Source of the DNA: Patiria miniata
Taxonomy: Eukaryota; Echinodermata; Asteroidea; Valvatida; Asterinidae
DNA: 64,000 nt
Assembly: GCF_015706575.1 (NCBI RefSeq)
Contig: NW_024037056.1
Span: forward strand, 5,159,176-5,223,175
Direction: 5' to 3'
Position numbers and translations under genes: made by a program. The notes beneath the pieces were generated by a model. That model did not search any database and was not told the DNA's origin. It saw only the letters and a list, made by a program, of their open reading frames with translations. Below are positions 33,380-44,010 of this stretch, piece by piece (positions within the stretch are counted from its first letter, which is position 1; each line of letters starts with the position of its first letter).

Positions 33380-34045
33380 GTGTTTGCAAAGGGTCCATTT
33401 GATTTGGGGTCTTGCAATCTCATCCCCCATAAGATAGAGTTGAAGAGTGAGCGGCCAGTCAATCTGCCTTACAGCAGGATTGCGCCGCACCTCTTGCCAG
33501 AGGTGCAGAGGTTGTTGCAAGATCATCTTGACAAGAAGATAATACAGAGATCTTCAAGTCCCTATGCCAGTCCTGTCGTCCTTGTGAGGAAACGTAATGG
33601 ATCTCTCAGACTTTGCATTGATAACAGGAGGCTAAACGCGCTAACTGTGAGGGATGCATTTCCGTTACCTCGCATTGAGGAAACACTTGATGTGTTGGCA
33701 GGTTCACACTTGTTTTCAACCCTTGACATGGCCCATGGCTATTTTCAGGTTGAGATGCAGCCACGCTCTGTGGATAAAACTGCATTCCGTGTACCATGGG
33801 GCTTGTTTTCTTTCAACCGGATGCCCCAAGGGTTTTGCAACAGTCCTGGAACGTTCCAGCGAACTATGGAATTGCTGTTTAGCGACCTCAATATGTCTCA
33901 ACTGGTGTTGTATCTGGATGAAATCCTTGTCTATTCACAGTCATTCGATGACCATTTGTCTAGGTTAGATGTTGTGTTCAAACGGCTGATTCGGCATGGT
34001 CTTAAGCTAAAGGGAGAAATTGCAAACTCTTTAGGGACAAAGTGA
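33380..34045 (+). pseudogene. Reverse transcriptase of the third element
   Basis: RT from Leu-Pro-Tyr-Ser-Arg-Ile (about 33461) through Leu-Asp-Met-Ala-His-Gly-Tyr-Phe-Gln (about 33721), Met-Pro-Gln-Gly-Phe-Cys-Asn (about 33821) to the catalytic box, which reads Tyr-Leu-Asp-Glu (Glu at 33920-33922) instead of Tyr-Leu-Asp-Asp. Continues in another frame (34042-34160) to the Leu-Gly-His-Ile-Val box. RNase H is largely missing. Confidence 0.82.
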
Positions 34046-34491
34046 AACATCTCGGTCACATAGTGGATAAGCTTGGCGTCTCTGTTGACCCAGAGAAGGT
34101 AAGCCGGGTAGCAAACTGGCCACTACCACAGAGTAGCGATGAGCTGCGATCATTCTTGGTGATGTGCGTGGCGACAAGTGTACCATTGTCACTACAAGTG
34201 GCAGTTTCCCAGGGGGAGCCTGGGACATCTATTCCCCTTGCTGAAGTGGATGGTGGACCCCGGTCTGTATTGCTATCATTTTCCACAGAAAATCTTGCAT
34301 CATTACAGACAGGAGATAACCAACTGCAGGAGATTTGGAAGTTGTGGACGGCAGGATGGAAGCCAGGACAGACGGGAAGTGACTCTTACATCAAATCTAG
34401 CGGTTGAATTCGGGAATGGTCAAAATTTGTTGAGAAAGATAGAGTACTATATAGGCGTGAAGAGGATCATGCTGTTTTTTTCTCGGACCAG

Positions 34492-34912
34492 TTGTTGACC
34501 CCCGAGAAGTTACGGGGTCTGGTCCTCGAAAAGGCGCATGACCACCGGGGGCATCAAGGGGACAATCGTACGTTAGCATTGTTGAGGTGCCGTTCTTTTT
34601 GGCCAGGCATTAGTGGACATGTGCGTAACCACATCAGAAAGTGTCTTCGTTGTAGGTTCTCAAAGACACAGGGACCATATGTGAGACCCCCAATGCACCA
34701 TCTCCTGGCTTTCAAGCCCATATAATGGCTTGCCATTGATTCCCTTAAACTGGACAGGGGTAAGGGCGGCTTCAAAAATGTACTTGTGATGACAGACGCG
34801 TTTACAAAATATTCCCTGGCTGTCCCTTGTAAGGATCAGACCGCTCCAGTCATAGCTATAAAGCATTGCGAGACTATTGATTTGTCCACTACGGGGTTCC
34901 CGCACACATACA
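34492..34912 (+). pseudogene. Integrase N-terminal half of the third element
   Basis: Zinc domain with His...His (His-Asp-His-Arg-Gly-His, about 34540) and Cys-Leu-Arg-Cys (about 34645), a stop at about 34723, then the start of the core with Leu-Ala-Ile-Asp-Ser (about 34728) and Val-Met-Thr-Asp-Ala-Phe-Thr-Lys-Tyr (about 34785). The second and third catalytic residues are not in the sequence. Confidence 0.78.
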
Positions 34913-34992
34913 CTCAGACCAAGTGCGTAATGTTGAAGGTTGCCTTGTTAAGTAACTCTGTAATCTTTGTGGCATTCGAAAGACACGAACGA

Positions 34993-35492
34993 NNNNNNNN
35001 NNNNNNNNNNNNNNNNNNNNNNNNNNNNNNNNNNNNNNNNNNNNNNNNNNNNNNNNNNNNNNNNNNNNNNNNNNNNNNNNNNNNNNNNNNNNNNNNNNNN
35101 NNNNNNNNNNNNNNNNNNNNNNNNNNNNNNNNNNNNNNNNNNNNNNNNNNNNNNNNNNNNNNNNNNNNNNNNNNNNNNNNNNNNNNNNNNNNNNNNNNNN
35201 NNNNNNNNNNNNNNNNNNNNNNNNNNNNNNNNNNNNNNNNNNNNNNNNNNNNNNNNNNNNNNNNNNNNNNNNNNNNNNNNNNNNNNNNNNNNNNNNNNNN
35301 NNNNNNNNNNNNNNNNNNNNNNNNNNNNNNNNNNNNNNNNNNNNNNNNNNNNNNNNNNNNNNNNNNNNNNNNNNNNNNNNNNNNNNNNNNNNNNNNNNNN
35401 NNNNNNNNNNNNNNNNNNNNNNNNNNNNNNNNNNNNNNNNNNNNNNNNNNNNNNNNNNNNNNNNNNNNNNNNNNNNNNNNNNNNNNNNNNNN
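34993..35492. other. Assembly gap
   Basis: Exactly 500 N, a placeholder scaffold gap of unknown real size. Confidence 1.
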
Positions 35493-35639
35493 TCTGAAAA
35501 AAAGTGTCAGTTTGAAGACATCTCAGCACAAGACATAAAGTAACGTTTTATAACCAAAAATAAAAAAATTATAAAATGTTGGTAGATTTGTTGATACACA
35601 AAACATAATTATAATTCATTATCATAATTGTTATGGTAC

Positions 35640-36045
35640 TGCAGGTTTGTCAGAATACACTTAACCCTAACCCCTTGAGCACTTTTACCGGAAAGTATCC
35701 TGAATCCGCCAAAATCCACCAATTTTGTAATGCAAAAAATGTTGGTGTCCTGAGTCCATCAGAATCCACCAGAGAGTCCATCAGAATCCACCAGTGTAGT
35801 ACATATACCTCGTACACACCAAACATATAGCCAAGAAGTTTAACTGTTGAGATCCTGAATCCATCAAAGTCCCCAAACTGCTCAATATGGAGGTATCCTG
35901 AATCCATCAAAATCCTGTAGTACTGCTAGGATTACTGTCCTGAATCCATCAAAATCCCCCAACTTTTTCAATATGGAGGTATCCTGAATCTGCCGAAATC
36001 ATCCATAACAGGGGTGTGGATTTTGATGGATTCAGGCACGTTAGG
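35640..36045. repeat. Cluster of TCCTGAATCCATCAAAATCC motifs
   Basis: At least seven degenerate copies of TCCTGAATCCATCAAAATCC between about 35698 and 36000, some followed by CAATATGGAGGTA, and an inverted copy at about 36016-36036. The last forward and the inverted copy resemble terminal inverted repeats of a short element. Confidence 0.75.
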
Positions 36046-36271
36046 GTCAATGGAATGGATGAAGTTCCAAGACGTTACTCTGAAATCTTGGAAACTGTTC
36101 CTTCTTATTCTTTTGGGAATAAACAGGACAATATTTCTGAATTTATATTCATCATTCTGTCCTTATCACACGAGCACACAAATTCTGGAAGTACAAAATC
36201 GTAAGTTAAATGTCATATCATGTAAAATAAAAATATTTTTTTAAATATGCTATCAAGTGGCACCTAATTTC

Positions 36272-37320
36272 TAGTCCGAAAATTTGGGACTCTCAACACT
36301 GTGTATGAGGGTCCCAAAACTCCAGATGTTAAAAACATGCAATACAAGAAAATAGACTGGCACATGAAACAACCAGTCCAACACCTTTAGTTATGCATCT
36401 AATGAGCTGTGTCAAAACAAAAAAACATACATCATACATGAATATATATTTCTACCACATCCTCTATTTTTACATATGTTCATACCATCAGACTACTGAA
36501 GGGTCCTTTTTGTTCCCTTCAAAAAGTTGGACATGTAGGCCTACCAGTCTAGTCTTCAGTTTGGCTTCAAATTGAAATCGCTTGTCTTCACTCTCAGAGT
36601 GCAAACTGTTTCAAATTTAAATTGAGACTTCAAACTTGGCTGGTGAAATGAGGACCTCGCTTAGCCTCAAGAAAATGTTGGAGAAAGTTGTCAGCTAAAG
36701 AGTGAGTCAAGTTGGCCTGATTGGGTTTTGCATGTTTTTCTGTTTTCTAGGTCTTGGTCTGCATAATTTTCTTCTATACAAAGCTAGAACTTTTTTACTT
36801 ATGGTAAGCACAACCTAACACAGACTGGGACCTTAGGTGCTCAACTTTACTCACTCTTTAGCCAACAAATTTCTCCAAAACTTTCACTGGGCAAAGAAAA
36901 GGTCCTCAGTATTTCACCAACCAAGCTTGAAGACTCAATTCAATTTTTAAAGAAGACTTTTCTTCAATATTTGGCAGTGGCTTGCACATGAGAGGGAAGT
37001 CAAGTGATTTCAAAATGAGGCCAGAGACTAGACTTGCAAATGTCCATCCACGGTCCAACTGTTTGACAAAGACTGACTTCTTCATTCATTGTTTTAGTCT
37101 GGTGCCTGACTATGGGAAAATTTGTAGAAATAGTGACCTAGTACCCGACATCCTAGATATTTCTTTTGGCACAGTCAGCTGACAGTTGATTATGCAGTAC
37201 TGAAGAGTTATTGGACTGGTTGTTTCAGATGTCAGTCTATTTACTTATATTGCATGTGTTCAGTACCTTAAGTTGTGGGACTCTCATACACAGTATTGAG
37301 AGTCCCACATTTTTGGACTA
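36272..37320. mobile_element. Foldback element, ~1.05 kb
   Basis: The two halves are inverted copies of each other at roughly 75-85% by eye. Landmarks at the left, such as GGGACTCTCAACACTG (36287), ATAGACTGGCACATGAAAC (36351) and GCTAAAGAGTGAGTCAAGTT (36694), return in inverted form near 37290, 37225 and 36850. The ends read TAGTCC...GGACTA, so a TA target is possible. No ORF. A long imperfect hairpin would form in RNA. Confidence 0.8.
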
Positions 37321-38689
37321 AACCTGACATTGGACCCAGTTCTTGGGAGATAAATTTATGTGCAAAATACGTACTTTATGACCTCTTTGGAGCAGGCACT
37401 GAGACAACTGGAAGATGTGACTCTCAACTCCGCCAGTGTTCGGGAAGAAGAAATCAGACACCATGCTGCAATAAAGAAAATAATACAATGTAACAATGAG
37501 TACAGGTCCGGAAGAGCTGGAAAATATTACAGTACTTAGATGCAAGGATGGAAGAATTTAATTGCAACATAGAATCACCCAATAGTATAATTATTGTGAG
37601 TGAGTACTGTAAATACATGCATGTTGAAAAACACAAACTGGGACCTACCTTCTGATTTGTACAACACAAAAAAACCAAAAAAATATTTAGGCTGAATGTA
37701 TACACATTCTGTGGTAATCCTTGTCTTTAGGACACCTCTATTTTTAGGAGTTCTGTTCAAAACTGACTTTTGCAGATGACTGTCCAGTACCAAAGTGATT
37801 TTTGCAGGCTAAAGCAGTCTTTTTTTCTCAGATAAACTCATGTTAGTTGTAATTTTGAAAGCAATTTAAAAAAAAATATGAATTTCCTACCTTATTTTGC
37901 AGTTCACCATCTTGCGTTTTTAATACTATTTCTGTTTGTCATTGTCATCTTTAACCCCTCATAAATCAAAGCCCTGCCCTCTTTCCACAAAATTAAACCT
38001 GCTGATATTCAAGAAGGTGTCATTGCCAACTGTTCAAATGTGTCAAGAAATATCAGAATGTCACTTTTGAGTGTCATTTAGTCAGCTGTTTTGGTGAGTC
38101 TTTTAACCTCATATTATAGAACGGGGTCCTAAAGATAAGGATTACCCACTTTGTCATTGTCATTTATTCAAGAATTCCTCTCAAAAATTCACATCATACC
38201 CTTTTCTAGTTCTAGCACCATATAACTTGTTGCAATTGGACAATATGTCAATAGCAACAGTGATTCTTAGTGTTTTCTCAGTAAATACTTCAATATTTTC
38301 CCTGCTTAAATTAGACGTTTTACTAACATGACTAACTTAGGACTTATTATCACTTTCTGATGGCTGATGATAGTTAGTACTCATAGTAGGTCACTCAGCT
38401 GGGGAAAAGTGAGTGATGGTTAGATATGGGAATCCTTCCCATTATGATGGGTGTCCTTCGTGGCAGTTGTATAAATCAATATCCAGTGTAATAAATGAAA
38501 TAAATTTAAAAAAAATTAAAATGGTAAGAAGTTTTAAGAAATTTAAAGGGAATATACAACATTTGCAAACATCGAAAAATAAAACTACCAAGTTTTTACG
38601 AAATACCTTACTAGGATGTTGGTAAATGATAGTCTCAAGCATTTTGTAACATTATGGCACCTGATGTGAAGTCATTTTCAAGAAAATGG
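37321..38689. other. Intergenic DNA, no gene seen
   Basis: AT-rich and without recognisable coding sequence or sharp repeats. Confidence 0.5.
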
Positions 38690-39056
38690 TATTTTTGTAT
38701 ACATTTCCAACGGTGGTCGGCCGACCAGCGTTGGAAAAAAACCTAACTATTTTTCAACTACTGCTCCAAATTAACCATTTTTTCAGTCCAAATTTTGTTT
38801 GCTATTGGTTACATGTTTCATGAACGGGTGCAGGCCAGCTAGACTGGTTCCCGTGCCTTACAATTTTCCATCATCTATAAATTGATCTATTTTATCTTTT
38901 GTGGAGTCAGGGAACCAGACTACTTAAACATTTTTGTTTTTCTTGGTTTTTCCAACCTTTTCGAACAAAAACTTCAAAAATGTCAATGTAACAATATTTG
39001 ATCTATATATACTAACCTCTCAAATAGTTCATTTCTGAAAATTACATCAAAAACCA
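38690..39056 (-). repeat. Interspersed repeat R, copy 2
   Basis: Inverted relative to copies 1 and 3. Minus-strand order: AATTTTCAGAAAT (about 39043), TTGGAAAAACCAAGAAAA (about 38940), AGTCTGGTTCCCTGACTCC (about 38905), and at its far end a 28-bp near-palindrome around GGTCGGCCGACC (38707-38734), which is also recognisable in copy 3 near 43895-43920. Confidence 0.65.
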
Positions 39057-39434
39057 ATGATGTACATTCCCTTTAATTTCACATTTTCAGACCAGTCTCA
39101 TACGGTTTGTGCACAGGGTGCCAAGTGATGGCCAGATATGGGAATCTTTCCCCATAATGACTTACCATATTCTATGCTTCATCTTGTTCGTAATAATATC
39201 ACAGATGCCGAGATATGGGGATCAATACACAGGAAATCAAAACAGAAGTTGTGAGGTGTGTGCAGTGTTATGTATACCCAGCAAGTTTTGAGACAATTGA
39301 ATTCAAGGCCTGTGTGTGTAGCAGTGCTACATGCTACAGGAAACAGTTAGTCAGGTGATGCCTTGATGCTTTTATTCGAATGGGCATGAGCCACCTTCAG
39401 GTCAAAGAACCAGACAAGGAGAACGCACCAACGC
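39057..39434. other. Spacer between repeat R copy 2 and the satellite
   Basis: No gene. The last ~60 bp already show degraded satellite words. Confidence 0.5.
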
Positions 39435-42250
39435 TTGGCAACTTGGCAAGTTACAAGAAAAGGGCAAAAAGGAAGTGGCCGTGCAAAGTAGCAAAATATA
39501 TGCTACACCATTGACTTGTGCACAATGAAATGCTACACAGTGCTACACGCGTAAATCAAAGGGCGAAAAGGAAGGGGCCGTGGCAAGTAGCAAAAAAGTG
39601 CTACACCATTGACTTGTGCACAAATTAAATGCTACACAGTGCTACACGTGAAATAAATGAAAGGGCGAAAGGAAGGGGCTGTGCCAAGTAGCAAAAAAGT
39701 GCTACACCATTGACTTGTGCACAAATTAAATGCTACACAGTGCTACACGTGAAATAAATGAAAGGGCGAAAAGGAAGGGGCTGTGCCAAGTAGCAAAAAA
39801 GTGCTACACCATTGACTTGTGCACAAATTAAATGCTACACAGTGCTACACGCGTAAATCAAAGGGCGAAAAGGAAGGGGCCGTGGCCAGTAGCAAAAAAG
39901 TGCTACACCATTGACTTGTGCACAAATTAAATGCTACACAGTGCTACACCTGTAAATCAAAGGGCGAAAAGGAAGGGGCCGTGGCCAGTAGCAAAAAAGT
40001 GCTACACCATTGACTTGTGCACAAATTAAATGCTACACAGTGCTACACGCGTAAATCAAAGGCGAAAAGGAAGGGGCTGTGCCAAGTAGCCAAAAAGTGC
40101 TACACCATTGACTTGTGCACAAATTAAATGCTACACAGTGCTACACGCGTAAATGAAAGGGCGAAAAGGAAGGGGCTGTGCCAAGTAGCCAAAAAGTGCT
40201 ACACCATTGACTTGTGCACAAATTAAATGCTACACAGTGCTACACGCGTAAATCAAAGGGCGAAAAGGAAGGGGCTGTGCCAAGTAGCAAAAAAGTGCTA
40301 CACCATTGACTTGTGCACAAATTAAATGCTACACTGTGCTGCACGCGTAATAAATGAAAGGGCGAAAAGGAAGGGGCCGTGGCAAGTAGCAAAAAAGTGC
40401 TACACCATTGACTTGTGCACAAATTAAATGCTACACAGTGCTACACGCGTAAATCAAAGGGCGAAAAGGAAGGGGCTGTGCCAAGTAGCAAAAAAGTGCT
40501 ACACCATTGACTTGTGCACAAATTAAATGCTACACTGTGCTGCACGCGTAATAAATGAAAGGGCGAAAAGGAAGGGGCCGTGGCAAGTAGCAAAAAAGTG
40601 CTACACCATTGACTTGTGCACAAATTAAATGCTACACAGTGCTACACGCGTAATGAAAGGGCGAAAAGGAAGGGGCTGCGCCAAGTAGCAAAAAGTGCTA
40701 CACCATTGACTTGTGCACAAATTAAATGCTACACAGTGCTACACCGCGAAAATCAAAGGGCGAAAAGGAAGGGGCTGTGCCAAGTAGCAAAAAAGTGCTA
40801 CACCATTGACTTGTGCACAAATTAAATGCTACACTGTGCTGCACGCGTAATAAATGAAAGGGCGAAAAGGAAGGGGCCGTGGCAAGTAGCAAAAAAGTGC
40901 TACACCATTGACTTGTGCACAAATTAAATGCTACACAGTGCTACACGCGTAAATCAAAGGGCGAAAAGGAAGGGGCTGCGCCAAGTAGCAAAAAAGTGCT
41001 ACACCATTGACTTGTGCACAAATTAAATGCTACACAGTGCTACACGCGTAAATCAAAGGGCGAAAAGGAAGGGGCCGCGGCAAGTAGCAAAAAAGTGCTA
41101 CACCATTGACTTGTGCACAAATGAAATGCTACACAGTGCTACACGCGTAAATGAAAGGGCGAAAAGGAAGGGGCCGTGGCAAGTAGCAAAAAAGTGCTAC
41201 ACACATTGACTTGTGCACAAATTAAATGCTACACAGTGCTACACGCGTAAATCAAAGGGCGAAAAGGAAGGGGCTGTGCCAAGTAGCAAAAAAGTGCTAC
41301 ACCATTGACTTGTGCACAAATTAAATGCTACACAGTGCTACACGCGTAAATCAAAGGGCGAAAAGGAAGGGGCTGTGCCAAGTAGCAAAACAGTGCTACA
41401 CCATTGACTTGTGCACAAATTAAATGCTACACTGTGCTGCACGCGTAATAAATGAAAGGGCGAAAAGGAAGGGCCGTGCAAGTAGCAAAAAAGTGCTACA
41501 CCATTGACTTGTGCACAAATTAAATGCTACACAGTGCTACACGCGTAATAAATGAAAGGGCGAAAAGGAAGGGGCTGTGCCAAGTAGCAAAAAAGTGCTA
41601 CACCATTGACTTGTGCACAAATTAAATGCTACACAGTGCTACACGCGTAAATCAAAGGGCGAAAAGGAAGGGGCTGTGCCAAGTAGCAAAAAAGTGCTAC
41701 ACCATTGACTTGTGCACAATTAAATGCTACACTGTGCTGCACGCGTAATAAATGAAAGGGCGAAAAGGAAGGGGCCGTGGCAAGTAGCAAAAAAGTGCTA
41801 CACCATTGACTTGTGCACAAATTAAATGCTACACAGTGCTACACGCGTAAATCAAAGGGCGAAAAGGAAGGGGCTGTGCCAAGTAGCCAAAAAGTGCTAC
41901 ACCATTGACTTGTGCACAAATTAAATGCTACACAGTGCTACACGCGTAAATGAAAGGGCGAAAAGGAAGGGGCTGTGCCAAGTAGCAAAAAAGTGCTACA
42001 CCATTGACTTGTGCACAAATTAAATGCTACACAGTGCTACACGCGTAAATCAAAGGGCGAAAAGGAAGGGGCTGTGCCAAGTAGCAAAAAAGTGCTACAC
42101 CATTGACTTGTGCACAAATTAAATGCTACACTGTGCTGCACGCGTAATAAATGAAAGGGCGAAAAGGAAGGGGCCGTGGCAAGTAGCAAAAAAGTGCTAC
42201 ACCATTGACTTGTGCTCAAATGAAATGCTACACTGTGCTGCACGCGAAAA
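39435..42250. repeat. Satellite array, ~100-bp unit, about 27 copies
   Basis: Each unit carries GTGCTACACCATTGACTTG, GTGCACAAATTAAATGCTAC, ACACGCGTAA and AAAGGGCGAAAAGGAAGGGG; unit starts at 39501, 39599, 39700 and 39802 give a period of 98-102 bp. Two unit types alternate: one with GTGCTACACGCGTAAATCAA and GCTGTGCCAAGTAGC, the other with GTGCTGCACGCGTAATAAAT and GCCGTGGCAAGTAGC. The second type recurs at about 40333, 40534, 40832, 41430, 41731 and 42129, spacings near multiples of 100, so there is dimeric higher-order structure. Repeated peptide strings on either strand are a by-product. The first and last units are the most divergent. Confidence 0.93.
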
Positions 42251-42311
42251 TAAAAGGTCGAATTTCTCTTTAAAATGTAACCTGGAAAAACGACACACTT
42301 TGAGGAACTCG

Positions 42312-44010
42312 TACTGGAATTTTCAGAAATAAATGGATTTCAAAGAATGAACATGTTTTGGCAAATATTGTTTAAACGGGCTTCATTGTTTCACGTTTTG
42401 TGTCAAGAAAACCTTGTAGTCTGGTTCCCTGACCCCTCTTCAGATGAAATGGAGCAATTTCAAGCAGCGTATACAGCTTTTGATGCAGGGGAGGCAACCG
42501 CACTCCGCACCACGGTTTTTTTTGCTTCAAATGTCGTCGGCGGATGACTGTAAAATGGTTCCCGACTAAACTTGGTGCAAATACCTGTATAGTCGTGTTT
42601 CCTAACGTGGCGCACTTCGAAGCTTACTCAAATTTCCTCGTGTAGTGTTGCCAAACCTCTTTGTTGACAAACCCCAAACTCATGTAGTGAACTACTGGTA
42701 CTTTTACCTTATTAATGCTTGTTGTTTAACCTCTGTGAACAATTTCGGTTTCATAAAATTTAAGCCGAAATTAAAAAACGGTGGCGTCTGGAAATTGGGC
42801 ACAATTTGGCGGAGTGTTCCCTAACGTGGCGCACTTAAATAAGTCTCGGAAAATTCCAAATTAACATTTAAGAATTTCTGTAAACTTGCTAAATTCTGAT
42901 AAATTATTATTATCTCTACCTACATACCCAGCCAGATGTTTGTCACAAAAATATTTTCTTATTTTTCGGGGCATTTTCAAAGGGTTCACTTTGCACTTGA
43001 AAATAAAATCGGAAAATCACGCCAAAATATTATTTTCTTTTAACTTTGTAGCGGGTAAATAAACTCCCGATTTATGAACGGGAGTATTTATAACTTGATG
43101 AAATTTCACTTTCTGTGAAATTTCAGTTAAAACTTTGGCTCTAGCTAGGCGCTACAAGCGAAAAATCAAAGTGCGCCACGTTAGGGGGCGCGCCACGTTA
43201 GGGTACATCAACAATATATCCTCGGGAGTCCAGGGAGGCCACTTAAAACTTATTCTCGATCATAACCCCCTCTAAAACAAGTTAAAATTGTGCAGCAGCA
43301 GGATCCAGTCAAACCAGTGAGTTTGGTGGTTTAGAGACATAATCTCCATTGAAAAAAAAAACCTTTTTCATTTTGCCGACGCGCATGGCTACGGCGACGC
43401 GCGCGCAAACCAGAAACCGGAGACTTAAATTTTTTGGCTAAATGTAGGCCTACGCGTTATTTTCTCTGTAAAATAAAGGGGGGGGGGTGGGGAGGGCTGA
43501 TACCCATCTTCCAAATGGGGGCGCTCTTCAAAACTGGCAGTTATTATGCATACTTTTCACGGCGCATTGAGCGGATTTTCTTTCGTGGGAATAGTCAGGA
43601 AAACTCTAGAATTTTTGTTTAAATCATGTGCATTTTTAAAAAAACTGTCCAACGATCCGTCAGGGTGGGGCAAAGTCCCCCCCCCCCCCCGGCCCCGGGT
43701 ACGCCACTGAGCAATTTGTAGACTTTGGTGATTTGGTGAAGTGTAAGGTCAAAGAATCAGTCTAGCACTCGTAAGTTGTAGCAGGCTTGTACCTCTTCAC
43801 AGGTGTGTAATAAATTTTAAATTGGAAAGAAAATGCAAACAACTCAAATGTGAAACTGATGACCGGTTTTTGAAAGAAGCCCGTTTTCTTCAACGCGCTG
43901 GTCCGCCGATCAGCACTTGAAAATGTAAGAATACCTGCAGCCTGGATTGGATGATTTAGACTCATTCCCTAACAATCCAGTAAGGTATTTCATGATACTT
44001 TGAGCTTTCG
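42312..44010 (+). repeat. Interspersed repeat R, copy 3, split by an insertion
   Basis: Left part 42312-42460 (AATTTTCAGAAATAAATGG, AGTCTGGTTCCCTGACCCC, GATGAAATGGAGCAATTT) and right part 43710-44010 (TCAAAGAATCAGTCTAGC, CCCTAACAATCCAGTAAGG) line up with a continuous copy at 5487-5870. The two parts are separated by the hAT-type element. Confidence 0.65.
42461..43709. mobile_element. Non-autonomous hAT-type element, 8-bp target duplication
   Basis: AGCAATTT stands at 42453-42460 and 43710-43717, an 8-bp duplication as made by hAT transposases. The right end, read inward, is CAGTGGCGTACCCGG, a common hAT-type terminus; the left end CAAGCAGCGTATACAGC is a degraded version. The interior has four copies of a CCTAACGTGGCGCACTT word, two forward (42601, 42830) and two inverted (about 43168 and 43189). 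No transposase. Confidence 0.8.

Larger units (their letters stand above)
30707..34912 (+). mobile_element. Third, heavily decayed Ty3/Gypsy element
   Basis: Order gag - zinc knuckle - protease - RT - integrase on the plus strand, with many frame breaks, a ~0.7-kb insertion in gag and loss of most of RNase H. It runs out shortly before the assembly gap, so the 3' part may lie in the gap. RT and integrase differ clearly from both elements at 10-24 kb, so this is a third lineage. Confidence 0.85.

Noticed and set aside
39435..42250. Repeated minus-strand peptide strings within the satellite
   Set aside because: The unit length is not a multiple of three and the open stretches are short and identical because the DNA is; no gene.
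39435..42250. CRISPR-like array
   Set aside because: The whole ~100-bp unit is repeated with no unique spacers, and the organism is a eukaryote.
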